DNA of 64,000 nt from Rhabditoides inermis. Taxonomy: Eukaryota; Nematoda; Chromadorea; Rhabditida; Rhabditidae. The stretch covers positions 761,793-825,792 of the forward strand of contig CAWZYM010000021.1 of the NCBI GenBank assembly GCA_963966185.1, written 5' to 3'. Positions within the stretch are counted from its first letter, which is position 1. Each line of letters begins with the position of its first letter. The notes beneath the pieces are model-generated. The model did no database searches, was not told the DNA's origin, and worked only from the letters and a program-made list of their open reading frames with translations. This document shows positions 50,043-63,538 of the stretch, one piece after another. The position numbers and the translations under genes were made by a program.

Positions 50043-51210
50043 ATGGCCCTTAGGACTGATTATGAGGGCAGCAACGACGTCGGAGTTTTCTGTACTCTCA
50101 CCAACAGCTACGCCCTTGTTGGTATTGGCGGTACTCAGAACTTCTACAGGTACGTGTTTTTTATGACTGTTTAAAGCTGGTATTCGCTGGTATATTCTAC
50201 AACAAATATGTGTTTTGCTTTTACGCGTAGCTTGATTTTACTCAAAATTACGCAATTCCACTGTGAAGTGTTGTAATATTGCATTATATTGTCACTATCG
50301 CATTTCATGGTGTTAATATTTCAATTATGAATAATTCAGTATCGTCGAGTCTGAGCTGAACGAGGTTATCCCCGTTGTTCACACCTCCATTGCTGGAACT
50401 CGTATTGTCGGACGTCTTACTGTGAGTTTTTCCCCGAAAGCGAATGTTAGCAAATTGGTATGTGGATTTTACAGTATGAGAGTTCTTCTTGTAGGTTGGA
50501 AATCGTCACGGTCTTCTCGTTCCCAACGCAGCCACTGATCAGGAGATTCAGCACCTCCGTAACGCTCTTCCCGATAATGTGGGTTTCAATCTACTGTTTA
50601 AAAATGTCTCTCATTTGTACAGGTCAAGATTCAACGTGTTGACGAGCGTCTTTCGGCTCTTGGAAATGTGATTGCTTGCAACGACCACGTTGCTCTCGTG
50701 CACGCTGAGATCAGCCAGGAGACTGAGCAGGCTCTCATCGACACTCTCAATGTCGAAGTATTTCGCGTGTCGCTCGCGCAGAATGCTCTGGTTCGTTTTT
50801 TTTTGTGAGTAAATTCCTTTTCAATAGTATTATTCAGGTCGGAAGCTATGCCGCGCTTTCGTCCCAGGGTTGCCTTGTGGCTGCTAAGACTCCTCCCGAG
50901 ACCCAGCGTGAGTTGGCTGCTCTCCTTCAGATCCCTGTTGTCGCCGGCACCCTCAATCGCGGATCTGAGCTCATCGGAGCTGGTATGTGCGTCAACGATT
51001 GGATCGCGTTCACTGGTGAGACATTGAGACTATTTATTTATTGTATATTTACCTTTAAGTTTTTTGTCTCATTTTGTATGTTCTGTTGTAGGTCTGGACA
51101 CCACCTCGACGGAGTTGTCGGTTATCGAGTCGATCTTCAAGCTGGGCGAACAGGCTCCCACTACCATCTCCAACTCGCTGCGCGACACCCTGATCGAGTC
51201 TATGCTCTAA
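50043..51210 (+). CDS. eif-6: Eukaryotic translation initiation factor 6
   Basis: Exons give about 245 residues matching eIF6 from end to end: [121 protein letters not shown] and the ending [26 protein letters not shown]. eIF6 binds the 60S subunit, prevents early joining with 40S and is needed for 60S biogenesis. GTTTTGCAG ends 6 nt before the ATG. The gene starts about 100 bp after the right terminus of the foldback element, so its promoter or outron probably lies in or beyond that element. PEX11-like and GALE genes follow on the same strand. Confidence 0.97.
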
Positions 51211-51843
51211 GTTCACCAACGAACGTTGATCGTCCCCAGTCGTTCTGGATGCCGATTTGATCGTCTTGGTCAGTCCATTGCGACCCCCATGCAGCCAACC
51301 ACGCTGCTAAAGTCTCGTACACTACCGTCAATTACGTCTCTTCATTTTATTCAGGAGAAATATTTCATATTCTCTCCACCTTTATCGATTTTGTTGTTAT
51401 CTCTTTGTTTCTTCTTCTAACGCGTTCCACATTGTTACGTTATCACATGCTGGCGAATCTGCGCGTCGTTCTGTTTGTGTTTCCTATCCCGAAACCCCTG
51501 GCTATTCTATTGGAGTTAGATACCCGTGTTGCTTGTTGTTGTTGATTATTGTATTCGAGTTGAGTTTAGATTTGATAAAGGAATGTTGTCACATGCACGC
51601 GACAGTTTTTGATTGACCGCGTGAATTGATTCGCCGGCTACAGTGTAGCTGTACCCTGTACATGGTTCTATTCGTGGGCGGAGCTGCAACAGTAGAGTAT
51701 AGGATGAATCCTGCTCTAATACTGAATCGGTCGTCTCGTCATGTGTTTCATTGCAATCAGACATATCGTTCCAATTTCGGTCACCCGTAGTGCTGTCTAT
51801 ATTTTCTTCCTTTTTCATGAAATTGTTATGAGTATTCGTTTAG
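51211..51843 (+). other. eIF6-PEX11 spacer
   Basis: 633 bp with no exon. It ends with GTATTCGTTTAG directly abutting the PEX11-like ATG. A GATAAA near 51572 is the only poly(A)-like signal noted. Confidence 0.4.
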
Positions 51844-52939
51844 ATGACATCTCCTCCGACTCAGTTGGATCAGTGGAATCGTGTTCTCGCAACATATGCA
51901 GGAAGAGACAAGGCCATCCGATCACTCGCATTCTTCTTCCAGCTCAAAGCACAAGTAAGGGGACGATAAACCGAAATATACTTGTCAGACGTTGACGTTT
52001 GACGCGGGTGTGCAAATGGGATGGGAAGGAAAAGTATGTTGCAGGACAGTCCGCGGAAGGCGCAATGGCTGGCACTGGCGAAGCAACTGAGCTCTGCCCG
52101 CCTCGTCATGCGACAGCTCAACCACCCCAGCATGATGAAGGCGTGCATGCAACTCAAAGCAGGAGCCGGGCCAGCGGACAGAGTGAGCGTGTGTGTGTGT
52201 CATGTAATTTTACAAGATCTTTGCCATTTGCACTGTTCGTATCGGATGAGACATTTGATCTCGTGGGTTAGCCGGCGTGCTAATGCGATCACATGTATAG
52301 AGTTTTATCCCGTCGTTGATAAGTGAAGATTTAATCATTTCTGACTGATTTATCAATGCTTTATTTTCTAGATAACCATCAGACAGCCGTCCAACTGAGT
52401 GAGTATTGGTTTCAGATCGAGAACGCGTGCGCAGCGACGGTGACGGGAGTATACAGTGTGTATGGAGTGGTTGAACTGCTCGCTTTCCTCTCCGATGCCA
52501 AGATACTCTCGCTCGACTCGGCCCGCCTGTTCAGGTGGTGCCTCTACCTGTGGATAGCCGCCCTCATTGCCGGCATCGGACGACAGGTGAGTGGAGAAAG
52601 AGAGGAGGAGGCTAGAGAGTTGAAATGAGTTTGCAGATCCGCGCGATCTCTCTCAAGTCTACGGAGAAGGCGAAGCAGGACTGGATCACGCTGATTGGAC
52701 TCGCCTCCGATTTCGTCTCCGCTGTCAACTCCCTCCCCCACAAGGTAAATACATTCATATAATGCATGAATATTATTGTATTTGTATTACCTGTGTGTTT
52801 GTTTGTTTGTTTTCATTTGTGTGTTACCGTGTAGATATCTAATTTGTTGCAGATTCTGTGGGCTGGTCAGCTGGAGCAGCGCACCACCGCCTCCTTCTCA
52901 CTCCTTGCCTCCCTCATCGGACTCTACAGGGTCTTCTAA
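51844..52939 (+). CDS. prx-11: Peroxisomal membrane protein PEX11-like
   Basis: Exon 1 (51844-51954) reads WNRVLATYAGRDKAIRSLAFFFQLKAQ and exon 2 starts DSPRKAQWLALAKQLSSARLVMRQLNHPSM. Later exons carry YSVYGVVELLAFLSDAKILSLDSARLFRWCLYLWIAALIAGIG, ISLKSTEKAKQDWITLIGLASDFVSAVNSLP and ILWAGQLEQRTTASFSLLASLIGLYRVF. The GRDKxxRxxxF start, amphipathic helix, central hydrophobic segment and Gly-Leu-Tyr end fit PEX11, which bends and elongates peroxisomal membranes before fission. The acceptor of exon 3 is unclear: CATCAG at about 52384 or TTTCAG at about 52418 both keep phase 0, differing by 12 residues. TTCGTTTAG is immediately followed by the ATG. Confidence 0.8.
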
Positions 52940-53765
52940 GTATCTGAATGGTGATCACTTATTGAGTATTGTCATCTTATACACTTGTATATTCCAGATT
53001 TCTATTGTTCTAGGCGTGTTTGTTCCGTCGCGATATCCGCTGTGATAGGAGCGTGTGTAACACTATGCCGCGCACTCTCTTTTGCATTCGCCCCTCACTT
53101 ATATTACCGATTCGCTCTTAATTATTTTTCACTTTTCAATTTCCACTTCTTGCCATGTGAGATCACTTGCATTTGTTTGTATCTTTATGATTTGTATGAT
53201 ATAAATTTTGATTTTTTTTTCACATGAGACCAATTTTATTGGGGGCGGGGGAGACGATCTCAATCGATATCGATTATTTGATATGGGTGTTTGAGCAGCG
53301 TGTTTTTGTTGTGCGGGAATTATGGCAACTCTCACACTCGCCTCGTTCCCGCCAATCCAACGTGAGTGGTGAGAGAGTGGGTCGGCACTTGTGGGGTGAA
53401 TATTGGATGTCTGCCTCTCTCTCTCTCTCTCTCTCTCCTCTCTCTCTCCTCTCTCTCCTCTCTCTCTCACGTCATTCTCGCGCAGGGATGCATTCTTTTC
53501 GGACCCGTTTGCAGAGCACGCACGTCTCACTGCGGTTCGCGCACGCTTTGTTTCGCGTTTCGATTTCGTGGATCGCAGCTGTGTCTCTCTCCTACTCTTC
53601 TTCTCTTCTCTCGCTTTCACTGCGTGGCGCGCAGTGGCGACGTGGATTGTTGTGGTTGTCCGCTGTGTGTTTCGCAGGATTGCGTGGCTCCTCGTTCGTT
53701 CATATATTTTTTTATCACTGTGGTTCTATGTTGTATTTCTTTCTTTCATTCCATTCTCAGCAGGC
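52940..53765 (+). other. PEX11-GALE spacer
   Basis: 826 bp. A (CT)n block at 53415-53470 is the only repeat. Frames of about 150-190 codons here are CT-derived and lack family features. The spacer ends CCATTCTCAGCAG, 2 nt before the GALE ATG. Confidence 0.5.
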
Positions 53766-55665
<1,900 letters not shown>

Positions 55666-55858
55666 ACGCTCCCTCATTCCATACACACCCTTCCGTACAC
55701 ACCCCTTCCATGTGCAATGCTCTTCGCCGATTTTACCCATGCCAAATGTTGTAGTTTGTACTCGAGCCACGCTCGTTATTAATTTATTTGTTATTTGTAT
55801 TCTCGCACGACTCTGATGAGTATAATGTAATAAACCGGAGATTTGGGAGAGGAATGGG

Positions 55859-58000
55859 TTAGCAGCCGGGCACGTTTCCAATGTGGTCGCACGTGTTGAT
55901 CTTGCTATTCCAGTGCGTGCCTGGGGCGCACGGCATCTCCTGAAAGGGGTGGATTATGAGGGAGGGGGAGAGGGAGAGAGAGAGAGACTCGCCTTCCACA
56001 CGGCGTGCACGCACTGTTCGAAGACTGCGCAGTTGCCGGGCACTGCGCGGTACTCTCCGGCAGTGCACTGCTCGGGCGCGTAGCACAGCCCCGTCACACA
56101 CTTGCCGCCCTTCCACCCGTCCTTGCCCGTGCAGCGAACAGTCGTCCACTCGTAGTGGACGCACATCTGGAGAATCGGGATCTTCTGCGATCTGTCTCAT
56201 CTAACCTCATATTCCTGGCATTCCTTCTTGTTCTTCTTCTCCCTGGTCGCTCCTTCGTTGCATGGAGGGGAGGGCGGCTGTGGCTGGGGAGTGGTGGTGG
56301 GAGGGACGGTGTACACGGGAGTCGTAGTCGTCGGAATCACGCGGCACTTGTGCAGCTGAACAGCTGATCACGTGTTAGTGTCCCACTGGAGACATAACAT
56401 ACGTATGGGTCGAAGTGCATGTTGAGGGGGCAGGGTCGGACGATCCAGAAGTGTTCGTAGTTGCAGACGTGGTATTTGCGCGGGTCGTTGGGCACCGGCT
56501 TCGTTTGGCCCACTTCACATGAGTAGGAGGGAGGTGCGGGTGGCTGAACAAGTGATGTTATTCGCAAATCAGACGAAGTAATCGTTTAAAATTCACTTTA
56601 CAGGTTCCGGTGCACTTTCCGTTCTCGAAGCGAGCCCCCCTTGGACACTTCTCCTGACGCCACTCGCCCATGCGACAGTGCCTGATAGGAGGGATGATAT
56701 AGAAGGAAGGAAGGGGTGACTCACAAATACTCTCCGCACTGTCCGCTCGCCTTCTTGGCGTCCTCCTCGCACTCCCCCGTGCACTGCGGGTTCCAGCCGG
56801 CCTTGCATGTCTTGTCCGCGTAGAACGACGTGCCATCCGGACACACTCTGTTCGCCCATCGACCCTTCACACACACCGTGAATCGCGTGCAGTCCACGTT
56901 GTCAGCGTACGTCTGGAAAAGCTTGTGCTTCCCATTCCCATAGTTCTCCCACCTCTCCCTCCTTGCACACTGGCTCGACTGCGGGTGGGAGGGGCTCGGT
57001 GGGCGGGGCGTAGACGGGCGGGTTGGGGGCGGGCGGTGAGGGGCCTTGTCCCCAGGGTCCATCCGGACAGACGGTTCCGAGCACACAGCCGAGACGGTGA
57101 GTGTCTGAGCAGGAGTGATTGAGAGATTGTCTAGGGACCACCCACGACGTGTCCACCCACCGTACACCATTCCTTCCGGGCACTGCTTGTTCACCCACGC
57201 GCCAGCCACACACTCGATCAAGTGCCGGCAGTCCGTCGAATTCGGGAAGAAGATCTGCAATTGACACAGTTTTCGAAACACAACTTCTGATACTTCTGAA
57301 TGAAAAAGAAGAGAGGGAGGGATAGAGGAAGGAAGAGAGAGGGGGGGGAGACCCTCTTGTCTGACCATTGCATTGTGGCAGGCGACGGGTGTTGTTGGGT
57401 AGCATCCGGCGGCGGGGGAGCAGGAGAGGGAGGACGAGTCGAACGCCTCGCCGGACGGACACCTGTTAGAGAGAGACATGAGGGAGAAAGAGGGGGATGC
57501 TCTCACCGCGAGTACTGCCACGTCTGTCCGGTGGCGCACTCATAGAACGCCTCGCAGTCAGACTCGTGCGCCTACAATACATGCATCGTCGTTAGTTTAT
57601 TAAGATAACAATTAAGGTTACAAGGAAAACGCATCACACCTTCTTCGCTCCCTTGGTGCAAATGGCAGGCGGTTGGTAGACGCCAGTCTGGTCCTGGTTA
57701 CAGTGCGCGCAGGCAGCTAGAGTAGAGAGGAGGTGAGAGAGGGAGAGGGGGAAGGAGGGAGGGGGGGAGAGAGAGGGGGGAGCGGGAGAGAGAGGGAGAG
57801 AGAGGGAGAGAGAGGGGGAGAGGCTACGAGAGATGGGGAAAAAAGAAACGCACGATTCCACATCCCGTCCACCTGGCACTTGAACTGCTGGAACTTTCCC
57901 TCGACGCAAGCCGTGTAGAACTGGCAGCCCGATGAGTGCAGCACATCCCCCTCGCGACACGAGGACTGGAGGGGGACGGTGAGAGAGAGGACGAGAGAGG

Positions 58001-58051
<51 letters not shown>

Positions 58052-60015
58052 AGAGAGAGGACGCACGTTATCCTGCGGTCGGCACTTGTCGTCGTAGACA
58101 CATCGCTTCACGGCAGGATCGTAGCGGGTGAGAGCCGGACATGTGTACATCTCGTATCTGAGAAAAAGAGATGAAATCATCTTCCACAACCAGTCCACTC
58201 ACCCGCTTCCGACGCAGTACATGTATGTGTTGCAGGTGATGGAGTACGACTCGCCGCCCTTGCACTGCAAGGGAGGAAGGAGTACGAGAGGAAGGAAGTT
58301 TGAGTGTCCCCATTCGAGTGTGTGTTGTTGTATCATCAGTTTTCTTCCTTTTCCACGTGTTATTATGCAACCTTATAAATTATTATAAGAGTGCCGCGCA
58401 CCTTCCTCTCCTCGGCGCAGTACCTCTCGCGGGTGCACCTCGCCAGCTGCGCATCGTATCCCGTGCCCGTCTCACACACCCGACGACGCCACTCCAGAGA
58501 ACCCTTCTCACCCTCCTTGCACGAAAGGAACTGAAAACAACTAGGATTCTCTTGCTCCCATTCACTACTAAACTAATTGATGAATTTCTCACCTCATCAC
58601 ACTTCTCGGTCGCTCTCTTCTCTCCGGCCTTGCACTCGTCGCATCCATACCGCGACGCCGGAACACACGACTGAAGCAATGACGTCATTTTGAGAATGAA
58701 TTAACTGTCCCGCCTGCTTTCTGTACACGAATCCTGGTTTGCATGTGTACAGCTCTGCTCGCAGTCCGCTGCACTGGATGTGCTCGGAGGAGCAGTTTCC
58801 GAGAGAGACGATCGACCACTCGCGGCCACTGAAAGCAGTGTCAGTCCATTCCCCCATACAATTCCTCTTCTCCCGCACTCACTCGCACACGCCAGCCATG
58901 GTGCAGATATCGTCGGAGCGCCACTCGCGGCAGCCGTACCTCTGTGAACATTGGATGAGAGAGGAACAGAAGCATAGACCACCTCATCGTACACGTATCC
59001 GGGCTCGCAGTAGGTGATTGCCGGTTCGTCGTCGCAGTCGACGTACCACGGCCCGCACGCGTGCTCCCGGATCGGGTTCAGCGGGTCGTTGTAGCGGGCC
59101 GAGTGACGGCGCTCGCACGTAGACCTGCATTTGTATGTCTTTCCTGTTCCCTCGCTTCTCTTGTCTACCTGAGCAGATACTGTCTGAGTGGCTGCGTCTC
59201 GCGCAGACTTGCCCTCCTGCAGTCGGCGAACTTCTCGCATGTGAGATGGTCGGTGAGCATGTGGTCTGAAGATATGACTACAAGAGAAGGAGGAGAGCGG
59301 CTCACTTCTGGGACAGGTGATGGGTATGGCGGTCTTTCTGTTGTGGTTGCAGAGGATGGCCTGGCGGGAACACTCGCGGTCACCCTCCATCACATACACT
59401 CCACTGCCCGCCGCGCACAGCTCGAAGCGCTGCAAGAAGGGATCTCTCTCTCTCTCTCTCCCTCTTTCTCCCCCACTCTCTCCCCCTCTCTCTCCCCCCC
59501 TCTCTCTCCCACCTCAGCGAGTGTCTTGGTCTCTTCTGCCAGTCGGTTCGTGTCCGCGTCGAAACACTCCCTGGTGAACTCGGACGCCTCGTCGCAGCGG
59601 CCTCTCATGAACACCTACAAGTCGGTGTTCTTCTTCCTTCCTCCCTTCCCCTCCCTCCCTACCTGTCCGTGGAAGGGACACTTTCGTATGCTGTGGCTGC
59701 CATTCCTCGTCATGTCACACTCGACAAAGTACTCCGAGCACACACCGAGAGACACTCGCAGGGGACTCTGAACTTCTTCAAATGCCAAGCCTCGATCGAG
59801 TGACCCACCCTGTGTCCCGGCACTCCGTACTGTTGCTCGTTGAATCTGTCGTCGACGTGGTAGTGAGACGCGAGCTGGCACACCTGTCCGATATCCACGG
59901 CGAGTGGACGGAGACGGTGGCGGCCTGTGAGGGAGAGGGGGTGAGGAAGGAAGGGGAAGGCATCCTCACCATGCGCCGCTACGCTCACAAGTAGACAGAA
60001 GAGTATGCTCTTCAT
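55859..60015 (-). CDS. Secreted multi-domain chitin-binding (CBM14) protein
   Basis: The minus-strand start MKSILFCLLVSVAAHG is a signal peptide. More than twelve following exons encode about ten or more Cys-rich modules, most with the CBM14/peritrophin order C-x-YxxC...C...CPxGxxFxxxxxxC. Clear examples are CEAFYECATGQTWQYSRCPSGEAFD, CRHLIECVAGAWVNKQCPEGMVY, CTRFTVCVKGRWANRVCPDGTSFY and YHVCNYEHFWIVRPCPLNMHFDPY; the last module ends GTHWNSKINTCDHIGNVPGC. Linkers are Pro/Thr-rich. Architecture and order resemble the nematode eggshell protein CBD-1 and other CPG proteins that bind chitin in the vitelline/chitin layer; this is inference from architecture. Several early modules (around 58400-59900) lack some Cys. 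A LINE 3' tail lies in the intron near 58306-58388. Internal exon borders are approximate. Confidence 0.85.
58306..58388 (+). mobile_element. LINE 3'-tail fragment in an intron of the CBM14 gene
   Basis: The segment with gttgttgtatcatcag, cacgtgttattatgcaacc and tataaattatt is closely similar to 31348-31432, which directly follows an RT remnant. Both begin tccccatt. Hence this is a short 3' fragment of the same retrotransposon family, inserted antisense to the host gene. Confidence 0.75.
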
Positions 60016-60654
60016 GCTTCTGCCTCCTCCTTCCCTCCTCTACCCATATATGCTCGCATCTTCTGCTCTGTACTCCTAAACCACAACAAATGCCATCATT
60101 TCCAATAAAATTGGCGTGATTCATAAATTCGCAATACCCAATTGCCACCCCGAATCAACACAATACCATAAGATAATTTCGAAACACGTTCTCGAATAGA
60201 TTTTATCGACGAGGGTAAGAAACAAACGCTAGTACATCAAATGTGAACATGCGGTGTGGATGAAAAAAATACACAATCTATGCACAACATACTCAGAAAT
60301 AGATCTACATCGTTTCGACGACAATTTGCATAAATCTTCTCCCACAAAACAATCTCTGCATATGTAAACAAACGGGCTGTGTCGCAAGGGGGTTCGATGA
60401 GAATGGAGAAAGATGTGGAAAGTGACAGAGGGGAAGCCGCGCTCGGGCCGCGGACATTTGTTCGGTTAACAATTATTATGACTATCGCATTCGCACAGTG
60501 ACAAGCATGAGAGAGAGGGAGAGAGGAGGAGGGGTGACAGGAGGGGGCGGTCGCCGCAGAAGAGTGACCGGCGCTCCTGTCGATACACCGTATTCAAGGG
60601 GTGGCAGCTAGCGAGAGACTGGCTCACGCGCGCTCACGCTAGGAACCTCTGGCG
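60016..60654. other. Spacer between CBM14 gene start and SLC6 gene end
   Basis: 639 bp. On the minus strand a catatatggg sequence (60043-60053) lies about 30-40 nt before the CBM14 ATG and might be a TATA-type core promoter. There is no pyrimidine-AG next to this ATG, unlike most genes of the window. The rest shows nothing recognisable. Confidence 0.35.
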
Positions 60655-61960
60655 TCACCGCTGCTGAAATCACACACATTCAGAAACTGTGCTCCATTAT
60701 CAATCAATAACGTTGATGAACGCACCTCGAACGTCTCTGGTTCGGCGAGCGGTGCCTGAGGGAGGAGGAGGTATCCGGGGGCGGAGGAGGTGTACCTCGG
60801 AGCAGCCCCCGCGCCCGGGTGGCACGCACCCTTCTCCGAATCTCTCCCAAGACGAGTCTGCAACGTATACAGTGAGATACTATACCTTACAAAGGCGTAC
60901 ACTGTCCCCGATCGTACCTTGATGGTGTCCTTTGCCCTCTGGCATCTGGTCTCGCCGCCGCTTGCCCGGCAGCAGCATGCGCAGCAGCATGCCACGTACA
61001 CATAGTAGGGTATGGGAGTGAGGGGCAGGAGGGCCAGGCCCGCCCCCACGTACTCCGACCACTCCCAGCTGCGCACGGCAGGCGAGTACGACGAGAAGTC
61101 GTAGTCCAACGCGTTCAGCACACCGATTGCGATGGGCACAATCGGGAGGAGGTAGGTGAAGAGGAGGATGAAGTGGCCGAGACACCAGCAGCACGCGGCG
61201 CGCAGCATAGAGTGAAGGTCCTTGCCCAGACGGTGCGCGCCTACAAGGAGGGAGGGGTGAGAGAGGTAGGGAAGATAGAGAGGGGGAGAGACTCACAGTA
61301 GAACCAGGCGGTGACAAACAGCTCAGCAGCCAGGATGGCCCACAGGGTGATATACTTGAGGAACCCGGTGGCTAGTTCGTACGCGTGGCGGCCCGCCTGA
61401 AAGGGTGAGAGTGAGTACGCAACGCAATACTATTTATACATTTACATTGAATACGATCATCAAGGTAGAACACAAGGTAGAAAAAGGTGGAACGATTCCA
61501 CGAGAAAGAAGACGCACCTGTGTGGTGAAGTATATGCTGAGTCCGTATCCGAAGGCGACAGTGAGGAATGCGAGAAGGAATCGGGGGAAGCACCGCGAGG
61601 CCTTCTCACCGAACGCGTCTTCCAGGGTGGCGAGGACAGAGAGCGAGAGCAGGAACTGAAAGGGACACGTGACACAGCTCAGAAAAGAAGAGTCCAGAAA
61701 CAACTCACGAATACGTTTCCGAGTACGAGTATGCACATGGCGAGTAGCATGCCACTCCACAGCTTGATGTTGGGGACGTAGGAGAGGTAGGCGAGCAGGT
61801 GCCACAGCTGCGTCTCGCCTGAACAGGGGAGAGTGAGAGGGAAGGGGGGGAGGGAGGCAGACTCACCCTGATCGAGCAGCTCCAGCGGCTGCAGACCCGT
61901 CTTCACGGCCACGTAGCCAACGAAACCGAACACCATCACCACCTGAACGGACCACCTTCT

Positions 61961-62006
<46 letters not shown>

Positions 62007-63538
62007 TTCCCCCCCTCCCCTACCTGCATGGCGGTGAGGAGTGCGTGTCCGAGCACGATGAGTATGGTGTCCCCCACGAGGTTGTTGCTCCTCTTGTTGT
62101 AGCTCCCGATCGTGATGAACGCCCCGTAGCCGATGCCCGACGCCAGAATCGCCTGCTCGGCAGCCAGCTTCCACATCTAACAAACCAGATTAATAAGGTT
62201 AAACGTCACGTCGCGGATTTGTGATTGTGTGTTCATCATGCTTTCTTAGCGAGCATGCCAGCAAAACATCACAAGAAATGACAAACATTGTAGTATACTC
62301 ACGTGATAGTCCATCATCCTGTCCCAGTCGGTGGCCGTCCACACTCCCTCCAGCATCTGCCACAGGCCATCCATGGTGCACGCACGGATGAGCAGCGCCA
62401 GCAGCAGAGAGAACGAGGCCATGAATGTGAACGGGATCACCTGCAAGCGACCAGCTCAACCTCTCTTACACGTGCTTCCTTTCAAGAGCCACATCTGACA
62501 GTGCACTGAAGAATGTTGAGCCCTCTCACCTTTCCGAGCCATCGCACGCCGAAGCAGATGGCGAGGAAGACGCCGATCCACACTGCGCCCTGTGCGGACA
62601 GAAGGTAGTGCTGGAAGTCGCCGAAGTCCACAATCGACGACGACGGACGCTCCAGAGAGCTGAAAAGGAGCGATGAGGGCAACTGCGCAGGAAAGAGACG
62701 AGAGACCCACTTGATGAACTGCATGAGGCTGCTCTCGTCGTGGATGGCGTTGAGCTTGGTGTGCGTGTTGGCGGTGAAGTTGGCGAGGCTGCCCGCCTCC
62801 CGGCACGGGAACGCCACCAGCTCAGGGAAGTTCTTGCAGTTGAGCCACGGAAGCCCCGGCCGGTCCGCCCACACTGTCCAGAACAGGTGGAAGAGAAACA
62901 GACACAGCCAGCCCACGAAGCGTGTCATGCACGCCAGCACCATGAGCGAGTACAGGATCTGCGCCACTCCGATGCCTGAGAGGAGGTGGTGAGAGGGAGA
63001 GAGGGAGAGAGGGAGAGGGAGAGGGAGAGAGGGAGGGAGAGAGAGAGAGAATGGATTTCTCACCCTTGAAAAGAGGCACGAGGTTGTAGAATGCGAGTAC
63101 GGGCGCCCTTCCAGTGAGTTGACCGATTGCCAGCTCGAGGATGATGGTGGGAAGCACCACCGCAAGCAAACTCGCACCGTACGCACTCACGAACGCCACT
63201 CAAACCAAACGTATGTCATAGGATTGTACATAAACACAATTAACAATATACAAAACAGAAAAAAAGCTACTCACGTCCTCCGTTCTCGAGGATCATCTTT
63301 GGTAGGTTGAGAAGGTTGGTGGTGGCGAAGACGTAAGAGAGGGAGGCGACGATGAAGTCGACCTGGAGAAAGAGAGGAATGAGAGAGATAAAGAGAGAAA
63401 GAGAGAGAGAGAGAGGGGGGGGGGAAGAGAGAGGAAGAGAGAGAGAGAGAGAGAGATGCGTACCTTGAATGACCACAGATCCCTCCACTCTTCGATGCTC
63501 TTCGAACCACATCCTAAATCTAAAAAAGACGATGTCAT
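60655..63538 (-). CDS. Divergent SLC6 (sodium:neurotransmitter symporter) family transporter
   Basis: Minus-strand exons encode a 12-helix SLC6 protein of about 600 residues. Recognisable parts are EEWRDLWSFKVDFIVASLSYVF (start of TM1), TIILELAIGQLTGRAPV (TM2), the large loop after TM3 with two Cys (LNCKN...FPCRE) and an N-glycosylation site, AVWIGVFLAICFGVRWLGKVIPFTFMASFSLLLALLIR (TM4-5), and TM6 ASGIGYGAFITIGSYNKRSNN. Later helices follow, and the cytosolic tail ends PETFEQR. The TM1 core reads ATTNLLNLPKMILENGG where typical members have GNVWRFPYxxxxNGG, so the Trp-Arg of the extracellular gate is missing. The substrate cannot be predicted. The start (ATG 63538) is tentative; an upstream exon is possible. 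Nematodes have a set of such divergent snf genes. Confidence 0.87.
61965..62002 (+). repeat. CT microsatellite in SLC6 intron
   Basis: About 19 CT units between two SLC6 exons; a GA-rich counterpart at 63380-63455 lies in another intron of the same gene. Confidence 0.93.

Noticed and set aside
53224..53765. Longer GALE starting upstream in the CT-rich 185-189-residue frames
   Set aside because: The GALE Rossmann motif begins directly at ATG 53766, which is preceded by a good acceptor; upstream frames are CT-repeat derived.
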